This document shows, in pieces, positions 52,939 to 63,196 of a stretch of 64,000 nt of DNA. Source of the DNA: an uncultured Veillonella sp. (GTDB taxonomy: Bacteria; Bacillota; Negativicutes; Veillonellales; Veillonellaceae). How positions within the stretch are numbered: the stretch's first letter is position 1; every line of letters starts with the position of its first letter. The position numbers were made by a program, and so were the translations under genes. The stretch spans positions 81,336 to 145,335 of the forward strand of contig CAKPXN010000001.1 in NCBI GenBank assembly GCA_934202095.1, in the 5' to 3' direction. The notes below the pieces were generated by a model. That model made no database searches. It had not been told where the DNA came from and saw only the letters and a list, made by a program, of their open reading frames with translations.

Positions 52939-55115
52939 ATATGTACCTTTTTACTTTTTGGTGATTGTTTTTTAGAATTTTTTCGTGGTTTCTTCAACTT
53001 ACTTTCACCAGCACTATGCATATCGGACCATTGTTGACGAAGTTCGCCCAATTGGTCGCGTAATTTGGCAGCTTTTTCAAATTCCAACTGTTTAGCAGCT
53101 GCCTTCATTTGACGATCAAGCTCTTCAATCTTGTTATATAGTTCTTCCGCCGTAATCTCTGCTACCTTAGTAGCAGCTGCCTCTTGAGCATATGGTTCGT
53201 GGCCATGGTCCATTCCAGCTGCAGAGGATTTCTTTTTCCCCTTCTTTGGTGAAAGCCCCTTGCCATCGGTCACCATATCTTCTTCGATTTTAGTAAGCTC
53301 AATAAGCTCTTTCACATCTTTAGATACAGATTTTGGCGTAATATGATGTTCAATATTATATGCCTCTTGTACCGCACGACGGCGATCCGTTTCATCTATG
53401 GCTCGTTGCATAGAACCGGTTACACGGTCCGCGTACATGATAACATGACCATTTACGTTACGTGCAGCACGACCGATAGTTTGAATCATAGCTGTATCAG
53501 AGCGTAAGAAGCCTTCCTTATCGGCATCTAAAATAGCTACCAAGGATACCTCTGGCATATCGAGGCCTTCCCGGAGCAAGTTGATACCGACCAATACATC
53601 AAATACACCGGCCCGCAAATCGCGAATGATTTCAGCCCGCTCGATGGTAACGATATCGGAGTGAAGGTATCGAACGCGAACGCCCATTTCTTTCAAGAAC
53701 TCTGTTAAATCCTCCGCCATCTTCTTCGTCAAGGTCGTAACGAGGACACGTTCATTCTTAGCAGCGCGCTTATGGATTTCTCCAAGCAAGTCATCCATTT
53801 GTCCCTTAATAGGACGAATTTCAATGGATGGATCAAGCAATCCAGTAGGACGAATGATTTGCTCTGCTACATTCGTTTCTACTTCCATTTCATATGGGCC
53901 AGGTGTGGCTGAAACATACACGATTTGATTAATGCGCTCTACAAACTCATCAAATTTCAACGGTCTATTATCGAGTGCTGATGGCAAACGAAATCCGTAT
54001 TCGATAAGAGATTCTTTACGCGCTCTATCCCCATTGTACATAGCTCGAATCTGAGGAATCGTTACATGTGATTCATCGACCATGATAAGAAAATCATCAG
54101 GGAAATAATCTATCAATGTATATGGCGCTTCCCCTGCTTTACGCTCTGACATATGGCGGGAATAGTTTTCGATGCCTGAGCAGTAGCCCATTTCTTGCAT
54201 CATTTCTATATCATAACGGGTGCGCTGTTCAAGGCGTTGCGCTTCAAGCAGACGATCTTCTGCTTTCAGTTTTGCCAACTGCTCATCAAGTTCTGCCTCG
54301 ATGCGCTCTACCGCAATTTTCATTTTTTCTTTTGTTGTAACATAGTGAGATGCAGGATAGACCGCAACATGTTTGCGCTCTGTAATGACTTCTCCCGTTA
54401 ATGCATCCACCTCAACAAGACGGTCAATTTCATCGCCGAATAGTTCCACACGAATGGCTCTTTCACTATAGGCAGCAGGAAAAATTTCTATGGTATCCCC
54501 TTGTACACGGAATGTACCGCGAATAAAATTCATATCATTTCTCGTATATTGAATATCTACGAGTTTAGACAGAATTTCATCACGAGATTTCGTCTGACCT
54601 AACCGCAAGGATAATACGAGATCAGAATAGTCCTCCGGGTCCCCTAAGCCGTAAATACAGCTAACAGAAGCAACGATGATAACGTCTCGGCGCTCAAACA
54701 AACTCATAGTGGCACTATGGCGCAATTTATCGATTTCATCATTGATGGACGCATCCTTCTCGATGTACGTATCACTAGAAGGGATATACGCTTCTGGTTG
54801 ATAAAAATCGTAGTAAGACACAAAGTATTCTACCGCATTATTAGGGAAGAAACTTTTAAACTCGCTGCAAAGTTGAGCAGCCAATGTTTTATTATGGGCG
54901 ATAATCAAGGTCGGTTTTTGAACTGCTTCAATGACCTTTGCCATGGTAAAGGTTTTGCCTGTACCAGTTGCACCTAGTAGGACCTGAGCCCACTCACCGC
55001 GCTCAATCCCGTCCGTAAGAGATTGAATGGCAGCAGGTTGGTCCCCAGTAGGCACAAAGGGCGCCTCAACCTTAAATGGTTGGCCCCCTTCATAGTTATA
55101 GCTATTATGTTTCAT
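52935..55115 (-). CDS. uvrB: Excinuclease ABC subunit B
   Basis: This is a 726-residue UvrB helicase-like protein with Walker [17 protein letters not shown], the beta-hairpin region [20 protein letters not shown], DEsh box [10 protein letters not shown] and helicase motif [14 protein letters not shown]-terminal UVR motif ([20 protein letters not shown]) pairs with UvrC, followed by a strongly basic Lys/Ser tail of about 25 residues. It starts within TAATG at the end of the 127-residue gene. AGGATG lies just upstream. Confidence 0.97.
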   Translation of the reverse strand: MKHNSYNYEGGQPFKVEAPFVPTGDQPAAIQSLTDGIERGEWAQVLLGATGTGKTFTMAKVIEAVQKPTLIIAHNKTLAAQLCSEFKSFFPNNAVEYFVSYYDFYQPEAYIPSSDTYIEKDASINDEIDKLRHSATMSLFERRDVIIVASVSCIYGLGDPEDYSDLVLSLRLGQTKSRDEILSKLVDIQYTRNDMNFIRGTFRVQGDTIEIFPAAYSERAIRVELFGDEIDRLVEVDALTGEVITERKHVAVYPASHYVTTKEKMKIAVERIEAELDEQLAKLKAEDRLLEAQRLEQRTRYDIEMMQEMGYCSGIENYSRHMSERKAGEAPYTLIDYFPDDFLIMVDESHVTIPQIRAMYNGDRARKESLIEYGFRLPSALDNRPLKFDEFVERINQIVYVSATPGPYEMEVETNVAEQIIRPTGLLDPSIEIRPIKGQMDDLLGEIHKRAAKNERVLVTTLTKKMAEDLTEFLKEMGVRVRYLHSDIVTIERAEIIRDLRAGVFDVLVGINLLREGLDMPEVSLVAILDADKEGFLRSDTAMIQTIGRAARNVNGHVIMYADRVTGSMQRAIDETDRRRAVQEAYNIEHHITPKSVSKDVKELIELTKIEEDMVTDGKGLSPKKGKKKSSAAGMDHGHEPYAQEAAATKVAEITAEELYNKIEELDRQMKAAAKQLEFEKAAKLRDQLGELRQQWSDMHSAGESKLKKPRKNSKKQSPKSKKVHI

Positions 55116-55498
55116 TACTGTTCATCCTGATGTTTACGGATAGCTTTGAGCTCTTCCTCTGACAAACGATGACCTGCATTTTCCGCTTGGTTCAATGTAT
55201 CCTCACCTTCTAACACTTCGATGAGCATAGCAATAGAGAAGCGATCTAATGTAGGCGTGGTCTTTTGAATTTCATCGGCCATCATCCAATCTGATTCAGT
55301 ATAGTTATTAATACGATCTGTAATTTCTTCCCAGTTTGAAAGTAGTAATCTCGTAATAGGACGGTATAATTCAATACCGAAATACTCGATTAAACTAACG
55401 ATTTTTTCCATGTTTTCTAGGCTTACATTACATTCATTTTTTTTATTTTCAGATTCTACATATTCAAGTAAGAATTCCCGGTTATATTTATTTGTCAC
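55115..55498 (-). CDS. Small uncharacterised protein between ftsY and uvrB
   Basis: This is a 127-residue acidic, mainly helical soluble protein ([50 protein letters not shown]). There is no signal or membrane segment, and I do not recognise a family. It starts at GTG, inside the last codons of ftsY (11-nt overlap), and ends overlapping uvrB's ATG. It is thus embedded in a translationally coupled core operon, which argues that it is a real, conserved gene. Confidence 0.72.
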   Translation of the reverse strand: MTNKYNREFLLEYVESENKKNECNVSLENMEKIVSLIEYFGIELYRPITRLLLSNWEEITDRINNYTESDWMMADEIQKTTPTLDRFSIAMLIEVLEGEDTLNQAENAGHRLSEEELKAIRKHQDEQ

Positions 55499-56423
55499 CT
55501 TGAATCATTCCTTTATTAAATAGTGCATTAGCAAATTCTTTTGCATTAAATGGACGCAAGTCATCCATGCCTTCACCAACTCCAATCCAGCGAACAGGTA
55601 CACCTAATTCCTCTTTAATAGAGATAACTACGCCACCTTTTGCTGTACCATCAAGTTTAGTAACAACAATACCATTTACTGGTACTGCTTGACCAAATAG
55701 TTTAGCTTGGCTTACTGCATTTTGACCTGTAGTGCCGTCTAAGACGAGCAATGTTTGATGCGGAGCCCCTTCTACGTGGTTATTCGCAACACGGCCCATC
55801 TTTTTAAGTTCTTCCATAAGATTCACTTTAGTGTGTAGACGACCAGCTGTATCGACGATAACAAGGTCTGCATTACGAGCTTTTGCCGCTTCCATTGCAT
55901 CGTATACAACAGCTGCAGGGTCAGCCCCTTCTTTATGTTTAACGATAGGCACACCTACGCGATCAGCCCAGATAGATAATTGGTCAGCTGCAGCGGCACG
56001 GAATGTATCACCTGCAGCAATAATAACCTTTTTACCTTCCTTGGTATAATAGTTAGCCAATTTAGCGATAGTCGTAGTTTTACCAACGCCGTTAACACCT
56101 ACTACTAAGATAACCTCTGGATGGTGAAGTGTGATTTCATCCTCTTGGTCAACTAGCATTTCTGTGATGCGGTCTTCCATAAACGGCATTACATCACCAG
56201 TATTGTTGATGATACCTTCCGTTACACCACGACGAATTTCTCTCATCAAGTATTCTGTCGTTTTAGGACCTAAGTCACTAGTGAGCATAACTGCTTCTAA
56301 ATCATCTAAGAAATCATCATCAATTTCTGCATAACCAATGATAACTGTCTCTACATTTTTTACAAAGGACTTACGAGTTTTTTCTAAGCCCTCTTTAATT
56401 TTATTAAAGAATCCAAATGCCAT
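55488..56423 (-). CDS. ftsY: Signal recognition particle receptor FtsY
   Basis: This is a 311-residue SRP GTPase. It has an N-domain helix bundle, then the G-domain with [18 protein letters not shown] (G1), [15 protein letters not shown] (insertion box), [10 protein letters not shown] (G3), [10 protein letters not shown] (G4) and [11 protein letters not shown]. It docks SRP-ribosome complexes at the membrane. There is no long acidic A-domain, as in Gram-positive FtsY. Its ATG overlaps the smc stop (TAATG), with AAGGAGG just upstream. Confidence 0.96.
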   Translation of the reverse strand: MAFGFFNKIKEGLEKTRKSFVKNVETVIIGYAEIDDDFLDDLEAVMLTSDLGPKTTEYLMREIRRGVTEGIINNTGDVMPFMEDRITEMLVDQEDEITLHHPEVILVVGVNGVGKTTTIAKLANYYTKEGKKVIIAAGDTFRAAAADQLSIWADRVGVPIVKHKEGADPAAVVYDAMEAAKARNADLVIVDTAGRLHTKVNLMEELKKMGRVANNHVEGAPHQTLLVLDGTTGQNAVSQAKLFGQAVPVNGIVVTKLDGTAKGGVVISIKEELGVPVRWIGVGEGMDDLRPFNAKEFANALFNKGMIQGDK

Positions 56424-59400
56424 TATGCTAGATCCTCCTTCACATCTTCAAATGAAACCGTTAATAATCGAGATACACCGCGCTCCACCATGGTCACCCC
56501 TTGTAATACTTCGGCAGCTTCCATCGTTTTCTTACGATGTGATACGACGATAAACTGAGTTTCCTTATTTACGCGATTCAAATAAGAACTAAATCGCTCT
56601 ACATTTGCTTCGTCCAAAGCAGCATCAACTTCGTCAAGCACACAGAATGGAGCCGGACGATAGTCTAAAAATGAGAACAATAAAGCAATAACTGTGAGTG
56701 CTCGTTCTCCACCAGATAGTAACGTCAATTGCTGACGCTTTTTTCCTGGTGGTTGAATGTAGAAATCAATACCACCAGTCAAGATATTTTCTGGGTCGGT
56801 AAGTACGATTTGAGCCGTACCACCACCAAATAATTGACTGAATACATGTTGGAACTGCTTACCTACCACATCTAATACATCGTAAAGTTGTGTGCTCATG
56901 GCCTTATCCATTTCAGCGATAACCGCCTGTAATTGTTCTTTTGCCGTATCGAGATCTGTTAATTGATTCGATAAGAAATCATACCGAGTTTTCGTCTCTT
57001 CGTACTCTTCTACAGCATTAGGATTTACAGATCCAAGTTCTGCAATTTCCGCCATTAAACGAGCTTGTTCCATTTTCCAATCATTTACAGAACCGGCAAT
57101 ATTTATATGCTGTGCATCTTCCAATGAATAGCCTAATTCATTCAAATCCTCTACCGCACGATCACAATCCATACGATAACGCGTCAATTTACCTTCTGCT
57201 TCAACTAGACGATTTTGAACCACCTTATACCGCTGATTGAGTCTATCTTGTTCAGCTAAAATTGATTCAATCTCTTCCCGTGCGCCAGCAGTTGATTGAT
57301 ACGCTTCATCGCGTAAAGCGCGAAGTTTTTCAACCTCTCCACGAATCGCTTCAAGAGACTCATTAGCAACTCGAATTTGTTCAGGAATCACAACATGCAA
57401 ACGCTCTTCACTAGAATATAATAACTCCATGAGAGGTTCTAAGCGAGATGCTATGGTTTCCAAGTTTTGCTTTCGTTGCTCTTGTTGTACCTTACGTTCT
57501 TCTATGGTGCTTTCTAAACGCTCACAAAGCAATCTTGAAGCTGTAAAAGCTTCATATGCCTCTTGCTGTGCCTTTTGCAGCGTACTTAATCGTTCCATAA
57601 TCGCCGATTGATCACCTTGTTGTTCAGGTGAATTATGTAACGCTGACAATTCCGATTCAGACTGTGAAAGCACATGTTTCGTTTGTCCCATATCCACACC
57701 AATTTGAACGATACGTTCCTGCTCATCATGAAGCACACGCTTTTTACGTTCTAATTGGTTTTCAATATTCTGAATCTTCGTTTGACTGGCCGAGAACAAA
57801 AGATTCGTATATTGATACTGTTCATCCAACACAGTTCGCTCTTGTTGCGCCCGTTCAATACGATTTTCTTCATCCTTAATTTGTTGTTCAAGCTTGGCTG
57901 TACGCTCTTCCACGGAGGCTAATTCAGCCTCTAAACGAGCCGCCTCTTCACGACGACTTAACAAGGTACTGCGTTTTTTCTTCGTTGCACCACCAGTTAA
58001 GGAACCACCTGGTTGGAATTGTTCCCCCGTCAATGTAACGATGCGTAACTGCTGATTATATTTCTTTTGTAACGCAATAGCTCGTTCCATTGTTTCTACA
58101 ACTAATGTACGGCCCAACAAGTATTGAAATATATGATTATAGGCAGCATCGAATTCAATACAGTCAACAGCGGTCCCAATGACACCATCTTCCGACAATG
58201 CAGACGTATCATAAGGACGGCCTTTCACAGAATCCATCGGTAAGAAGGTAACACGTCCACCTTGTATTGATTTAAGGAATTGAACGCCTTCTGATGCGGC
58301 TTTAGCTGTCGTTGTAACAACATGGTTAACACTACCACCTAATGCGATTTCGATAGCAACAGTAAACCGATTATCTACGGTAAATAAATCACCTACCGCC
58401 CCTTTAATCGCTTCACGCCAAGGGCCCTTACCGTTAAGGATGTTTTTAGTTCCTTCTAAGTAGCCTTCATGTTGTTCTGCCCATTGTGCTAATAATTCTA
58501 AGCGCCCCTGTGCTTTTTGCACATCGCTACTCATGCGATTTAATGTCCTTCGAGCTTCTCGCAATCGTTCTGATGCAGACCGTTCTTCATCAACTAAGGA
58601 CTTCCGTTTATTAGATAACTCATTAAATTGAGTTTCTAAGGATTCATGTTCAGATTTCGCTGCTGATAAATTGGATTGAACTTCTTTAATTTCCGTTTCT
58701 AATGTTTCTACTTGAACAGCGGACTCAGATTTACGAGATTCTAAATTTCGCAATGTAGCCTTCGCCGTTTCAATGCTAGTAACCAAATCTAATTGGCGCT
58801 GTTGATAGGCTTGTCTGACGTTTTCTACCGACTTCCATGATGATTGTTCCGCATCTAATTGGGCAATGGCCTTATTATAATTTTCCTCTAAAACTACGAA
58901 TTGAGTGCGTTCAGATTCTAATTGAGCCGTTTCATCCTCAATAAGACGATCTAAAATGAGCAATTGCTGCTCTTCACCCTTTTTAGATGCTTCTGCTTCG
59001 CTAATACGCAGCGAAGTATCTTCTACTTCACGCTTAGTTGTACGCAACTGTTCTTCTAGTAGTGTTACAGTACCATTGATGCGTTCTTCTTCCCGTTGTT
59101 TTTCGCTAAACTGCGATTCCCAAGACTTTAATTGTTCTTGATCCTTTGCATTTTCTGCCTGTAATGTATGACGTCGTGCATCCAATGTAGCTAATTGAGT
59201 TTGTAATTCAATTTCCTCATCTTTCAACGCAATGTTGTCATTTTCTGCACGGGTTAATAATCTATCAGCGGTCTTATAATTGTGAAAGCCGATAACACCA
59301 TCATATTCGCGTTTACTCCGGCTCAATGCCATATATTTTTTCGTCGTTTCCGCTTTTTCTGCCAGAGGTTCTAATTGTTCCTCAATGGTCGCCATAATAT

Positions 59401-59977
59401 CTCGAACCCGTTCCATATTCCGGTCTGTGCTCGCAATACGACGCAATGCGTCCTCTTTATTAATTTTAAAACGAGAAATGCCTGCAACGTCTTCAAAAAT
59501 GAGGCGACGTTCTTCTGGTTTACTATTAAGAATAGCATCGATACGATTTTGCCCAATGATAGCCATCGAATCTTTACCAAGGCCCGTATCAGCTAATAAT
59601 AAGTGAATATCCTTTAGACGGCATGTACGTTTATTGATGAGGAACTCGCTTTCACCAGTCCGATAGATACGACGTGTAATGGCCACCTCTTGCATGTCCA
59701 CATCGAGTTGACCATCTGCATTATCAAATACAAGGGTAACCTCGGCGGCACTCATCGGTTTTCGTTTTTCTGTGCCAGAGAAAATAATATCCTCTGCACG
59801 TTGGCCCCGTAAATTACGCACATTGGATTCCCCTAGAACCCATTTCATAGCATCCGTAATATTACTTTTACCACTCCCGTTAGGACCAATAACGGCAGTC
59901 ATCCCTGGGGAGAATTTTACAACTGTTTTATCAGCAAAGGATTTAAATCCTTTTAATTCTAGCCGCAGTAATTGCAT
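56423..59977 (-). CDS. smc: Chromosome segregation ATPase SMC
   Basis: This is a 1184-residue SMC. It has the N-terminal head with GPNGSGKSNITDAMKWVLGE, a long coiled coil, a hinge near residues 500-660 (GAVGDLFTVDNRFTVAIEIA, GGSLTGGA), a second coiled coil and the C-terminal head with LSGGERALTVIALLF and FCVLDEVDAALDEANV. It compacts and segregates chromosomes with ScpA/ScpB. The frame opens 10 codons earlier, but AGGAGG is spaced 5 nt from the ATG at 59977 (MQLLRLELKGF). Co-transcribed with ftsY downstream. Confidence 0.97.
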   Translation of the reverse strand: MQLLRLELKGFKSFADKTVVKFSPGMTAVIGPNGSGKSNITDAMKWVLGESNVRNLRGQRAEDIIFSGTEKRKPMSAAEVTLVFDNADGQLDVDMQEVAITRRIYRTGESEFLINKRTCRLKDIHLLLADTGLGKDSMAIIGQNRIDAILNSKPEERRLIFEDVAGISRFKINKEDALRRIASTDRNMERVRDIMATIEEQLEPLAEKAETTKKYMALSRSKREYDGVIGFHNYKTADRLLTRAENDNIALKDEEIELQTQLATLDARRHTLQAENAKDQEQLKSWESQFSEKQREEERINGTVTLLEEQLRTTKREVEDTSLRISEAEASKKGEEQQLLILDRLIEDETAQLESERTQFVVLEENYNKAIAQLDAEQSSWKSVENVRQAYQQRQLDLVTSIETAKATLRNLESRKSESAVQVETLETEIKEVQSNLSAAKSEHESLETQFNELSNKRKSLVDEERSASERLREARRTLNRMSSDVQKAQGRLELLAQWAEQHEGYLEGTKNILNGKGPWREAIKGAVGDLFTVDNRFTVAIEIALGGSVNHVVTTTAKAASEGVQFLKSIQGGRVTFLPMDSVKGRPYDTSALSEDGVIGTAVDCIEFDAAYNHIFQYLLGRTLVVETMERAIALQKKYNQQLRIVTLTGEQFQPGGSLTGGATKKKRSTLLSRREEAARLEAELASVEERTAKLEQQIKDEENRIERAQQERTVLDEQYQYTNLLFSASQTKIQNIENQLERKKRVLHDEQERIVQIGVDMGQTKHVLSQSESELSALHNSPEQQGDQSAIMERLSTLQKAQQEAYEAFTASRLLCERLESTIEERKVQQEQRKQNLETIASRLEPLMELLYSSEERLHVVIPEQIRVANESLEAIRGEVEKLRALRDEAYQSTAGAREEIESILAEQDRLNQRYKVVQNRLVEAEGKLTRYRMDCDRAVEDLNELGYSLEDAQHINIAGSVNDWKMEQARLMAEIAELGSVNPNAVEEYEETKTRYDFLSNQLTDLDTAKEQLQAVIAEMDKAMSTQLYDVLDVVGKQFQHVFSQLFGGGTAQIVLTDPENILTGGIDFYIQPPGKKRQQLTLLSGGERALTVIALLFSFLDYRPAPFCVLDEVDAALDEANVERFSSYLNRVNKETQFIVVSHRKKTMEAAEVLQGVTMVERGVSRLLTVSFEDVKEDLA

Positions 59978-60023
59978 GACTGCCTCCTTTCTTAGTACAA
60001 ACCCCATTAAATCATATTTTTAA

Positions 60024-61067
60024 TTATACCACATATACCATGCCATCTATACTGCATTGTACTGTATCAATATCATTATTTTCTCGCCATGTGAAAGTTA
60101 TATTGCCATATGTTTTTTCAAAATATGTGAGATTCCGTTTCTTTAATCCCCTTACCTTAGACGTAAGACAGCGTGGATAGGATATCGTAATGGTGCGAAT
60201 CGGATTTCTAAAACATTCTGTATGCTCATCGATGCAATATGCTATGCGCTGCTTCCACTGCTCATTAGTCACTAGTTCTCCCATGGCAGGCTCATAAGGA
60301 CCCGCCAATAGACTAGCACCTGTGTCGAGTTCTTCGGTACTTTGTAATCCAGTCCGAATAACGGTAATTTGATGAGATTCAAACCAACTCTTTAAAAATG
60401 AACAATACTGCAATGCTAGATCCAATGATAAGGGCTCATATACCCCCGACTTATATTGATCCGCCAATTCCGTATGTTCTATAACGAGAACTGGATAGAT
60501 CCGTACAAAGTCAGGCTGTAATGCAACAATTTCAATGGCTGTTTTTATAATCGTTTCCCATGTATCACCTAAGAGGCCCGGCAATAGTTGTAGTCCTACG
60601 GAAAATCCAAACTTTCGTAGCTGCTTAACTGCCATTTTTACATCATCAGAGGTGTGCCCCCGTTTAGCTGAGGATAATACAGTATCATCCATGGATTGTA
60701 CACCAAGCTCTATTGTCTTCATACCGAATGAACGTAGTAGTTCCAATTGTGCATCACTTACAGCATCAGGTCTCGTAGAGCACCGAATACCATCTATTAG
60801 CCCATCTTGTAGCGCTTCATAAGCTGGTGCTAATAATTGTTGTTGTAATTCTGGATCAATAGCCGTGAAAGAGCCTCCATAGAAGCAGACTTCCCAATAT
60901 TTATCGTCTCTTGAAGCCCCAACGTAGTCTTTAATAGTAGATGTAATATATGCTGGTGTTAAATATCCAATGCTCGATATTTCTGTAATACGAGACTGAT
61001 TACAAAATGTACATATATGCGGACATCCCACATGCGGAATAAAAAATGGAATCATACCATATTTCAT
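60024..61067 (-). CDS. Elp3-like radical SAM protein
   Basis: This is a 347-residue radical SAM protein with GCPHICTFCNQSRI (C-x3-C-x2-C cluster site), FYGGSFTAIDPELQQ, IRCSTRPDAVSDAQLELL and TIELGVQSMDDTVLSSAKRG. These match the Elp3/HemN-related group found beside rnc and smc in Firmicutes. It lacks the acetyltransferase domain of true Elp3. Possible role in tRNA or cofactor modification, not established. Two ATGs are close, and AGGAGG is correctly spaced (7 nt) only for the second (61067). A terminator separates it from rnc. Confidence 0.85.
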   Translation of the reverse strand: MKYGMIPFFIPHVGCPHICTFCNQSRITEISSIGYLTPAYITSTIKDYVGASRDDKYWEVCFYGGSFTAIDPELQQQLLAPAYEALQDGLIDGIRCSTRPDAVSDAQLELLRSFGMKTIELGVQSMDDTVLSSAKRGHTSDDVKMAVKQLRKFGFSVGLQLLPGLLGDTWETIIKTAIEIVALQPDFVRIYPVLVIEHTELADQYKSGVYEPLSLDLALQYCSFLKSWFESHQITVIRTGLQSTEELDTGASLLAGPYEPAMGELVTNEQWKQRIAYCIDEHTECFRNPIRTITISYPRCLTSKVRGLKKRNLTYFEKTYGNITFTWRENNDIDTVQCSIDGMVYVV

Positions 61068-61151
61068 GAACATACCTCCTTCCTATTACTATTTACGATT
61101 CAAATCACATACGTTCCCTGCTAAATGTTCTCACATTAATAGTTCCTATAT

Positions 61152-61172
61152 AAAAAGCGCCTTGCGGCGCTT
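61152..61172 (-). terminator. Terminator after rnc
   Basis: Stem AAGCGCC-ttgc-GGCGCTT followed by TTTTTA on the minus strand, immediately beyond the rnc stop. Confidence 0.85.
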
Positions 61173-61173
61173 A

Positions 61174-61917
61174 TTATATAGCAGCCATTAACCGTTCTAA
61201 TGTCAATTGTGCTGCATGTTGTTCTGCTATTTTTTTACTTTTACCAGTACCTGCCTCATAAGTAACCCCATCGATAGATACCTCCATCATAAAGGTCTTA
61301 GCATGGTCAGGACCGGATTCGCTGATAAGATTATAAACAATATGTTTATCACCATCTCGTTGCACAAATTCTTGTAACAATGTCTTATAATCTTTACCAC
61401 GCTTACCTTCTAATGCTTGCTTAAGATTAGGGGCCAAATAATGAAGAGCAAAGTCCATTACTGTTTTATAATCAGTCGTTATATATAACGCACCTATTAG
61501 GGATTCAAAGGTATCCGCTAATATGGATTTCCGATCACCACCGCCAGAAGATTTTTCTCCATGGCCGAGTAGTAAATAATCACCTAAATGCAATGTACGG
61601 CTGACAGAGGCCAATGAATCTTCACATACTGTAGCCGCCTTAATTTTTGTCAAATTGCCTTCAGACATATCGGGATAGGTTTTAAATAAATATTCACCAA
61701 TAATTAAATCCAATACAGCATCACCGAGAAACTCTAAGCGTTGATTATGATGAATATGCTTAGCTTTATGTTCATTCGCATAAGATGTATGGGTAAAAGC
61801 ACAATCTAAAACTGTAATATCGATATTCGGTATATGTAAACGACTAACAAGCTCATGAAGAGAATCTTCACGAGCTTGTGTCATTATAGTATTCTTATGC
61901 GATACGTGACGCCCCAT
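61174..61917 (-). CDS. rnc: Ribonuclease III
   Basis: This is a 247-residue RNase III. The catalytic domain has RLEFLGDAVLDLIIGEYLF (signature, Glu/Asp metal ligands) and ILADTFESLIGALYI (second Asp/Glu pair), then a C-terminal double-stranded-RNA-binding domain (DYKTLLQEFVQRDGDKHIVY to the end). It processes rRNA precursors and structured RNAs. The first ATG overlaps the fabF stop (TAATG). Codon 12 is an alternative start but has no ribosome-binding site. Confidence 0.95.
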   Translation of the reverse strand: MGRHVSHKNTIMTQAREDSLHELVSRLHIPNIDITVLDCAFTHTSYANEHKAKHIHHNQRLEFLGDAVLDLIIGEYLFKTYPDMSEGNLTKIKAATVCEDSLASVSRTLHLGDYLLLGHGEKSSGGGDRKSILADTFESLIGALYITTDYKTVMDFALHYLAPNLKQALEGKRGKDYKTLLQEFVQRDGDKHIVYNLISESGPDHAKTFMMEVSIDGVTYEAGTGKSKKIAEQHAAQLTLERLMAAI

Positions 61918-63161
61918 TAGTCTTCATAACGGCGAACACAAAGTGTACCGTTATGACCACCAAAACCAAAGGAATTGGAAAGAGCTGCTGTAACATGTAA
62001 ATCACGAGCACCTTCACGTACATAATCAAGGTCTAAGCCTTCATCTGGATTATCACAGTTAATTGTTGGATGAACCTTGCCTGTTTCGATTGCCATTGCC
62101 ATTACAATAGTTTCAATCGCACCAGCAGCGCCCAACAAGTGACCTGTCATAGATTTTGTAGAGTTAACAGCGATATCTTTTGCATGATCGCCGAACAATT
62201 CTTTAATAGCCAATGTTTCGTTTTTATCATTCAAGCCTGTAGATGTACCGTGAGCATTGATGTAGTTAATTTCTTTTGGATCAATACCTGCATCTTTAAT
62301 TGCTAATTCCATACATTTACGAGCTTGTACACCACCAGGAGCTGGAGCTGTAATATGATAAGCATCACCGTTTGTGCCATAACCTACTACTTCTGCATAA
62401 ATATGAGCACCACGAGCTTTAGCATGTTCTAATTCTTCAAGTACAACGATACCTGCCCCTTCACCCATTACGAAACCGTCACGGTCCTTATCAAATGGAC
62501 GAGATGCTTTTGTAGGCTCATCATTGCGTGTAGACATAGCTTTCATAGCTGCGAAGCCAGCTACAGCAGCAGGGGAAACAGCAGCTTCAGTACCACCTGC
62601 GAACATGATGTCTGCATCACCACGTTGAATAATGCGGAATGCATCACCAATTGCATTAGTACCGGAAGTACAAGCTGTTACGTCTGTAATAACAGGACCT
62701 TTCAAGCCTAGGCGAATGGATACGCGTGCAGAGGACATATTTGCAATCATCATAGGAACTGCAAATGGGCTTACACGACCAGGACCTTTTTCAAATAATG
62801 TTGTATACACATCATGGATAGAGTCAATACCGCCAATACCAGTACCAACTACTGTACCACAACGGTCCAAATCTTCTTCATCAAGTGCCAATTTTGCATC
62901 ATCAGCTGCCAAAACAGCTGCACCAATTGCAAATTCAACGGAACGGTCCATACGGCGAGCTTCTTTTTTATCTACGCCATATTGAGTAATATCAAAATCT
63001 TTTACTTCGCCTGCAATGCGTGTTGCATAGTCAGATGCGTCAAAGCGTGTAATTGGGCCAATACCAGATTTACCCTCTAACAACGCATTGTAGAAATTCT
63101 CTTTACCGATACCTACCGGAGTAATCGCTCCTAAGCCAGTAATTACTACACGTTTTTCCAA
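61917..63161 (-). CDS. fabF: 3-oxoacyl-ACP synthase II
   Basis: This is a 414-residue KAS II condensing enzyme with the nucleophile motif TACTSGTNAIGDA, NAHGTSTGLND (first His) and NSTKSMTGHLLGAAGAIE (second His), ending SFGFGGHNGTLCVRR. It elongates fatty acids in type II synthesis. The start codon is TTG (AGAGGTGG 5 nt upstream), and no ATG fits the conserved EKRVVITGLG start. It overlaps rnc and follows fabK by 35 nt. Confidence 0.96.
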   Translation of the reverse strand: MEKRVVITGLGAITPVGIGKENFYNALLEGKSGIGPITRFDASDYATRIAGEVKDFDITQYGVDKKEARRMDRSVEFAIGAAVLAADDAKLALDEEDLDRCGTVVGTGIGGIDSIHDVYTTLFEKGPGRVSPFAVPMMIANMSSARVSIRLGLKGPVITDVTACTSGTNAIGDAFRIIQRGDADIMFAGGTEAAVSPAAVAGFAAMKAMSTRNDEPTKASRPFDKDRDGFVMGEGAGIVVLEELEHAKARGAHIYAEVVGYGTNGDAYHITAPAPGGVQARKCMELAIKDAGIDPKEINYINAHGTSTGLNDKNETLAIKELFGDHAKDIAVNSTKSMTGHLLGAAGAIETIVMAMAIETGKVHPTINCDNPDEGLDLDYVREGARDLHVTAALSNSFGFGGHNGTLCVRRYED

Positions 63162-63196
63162 TTATTCCACCTCTTATAGCTATATAGCCCCTTTAA

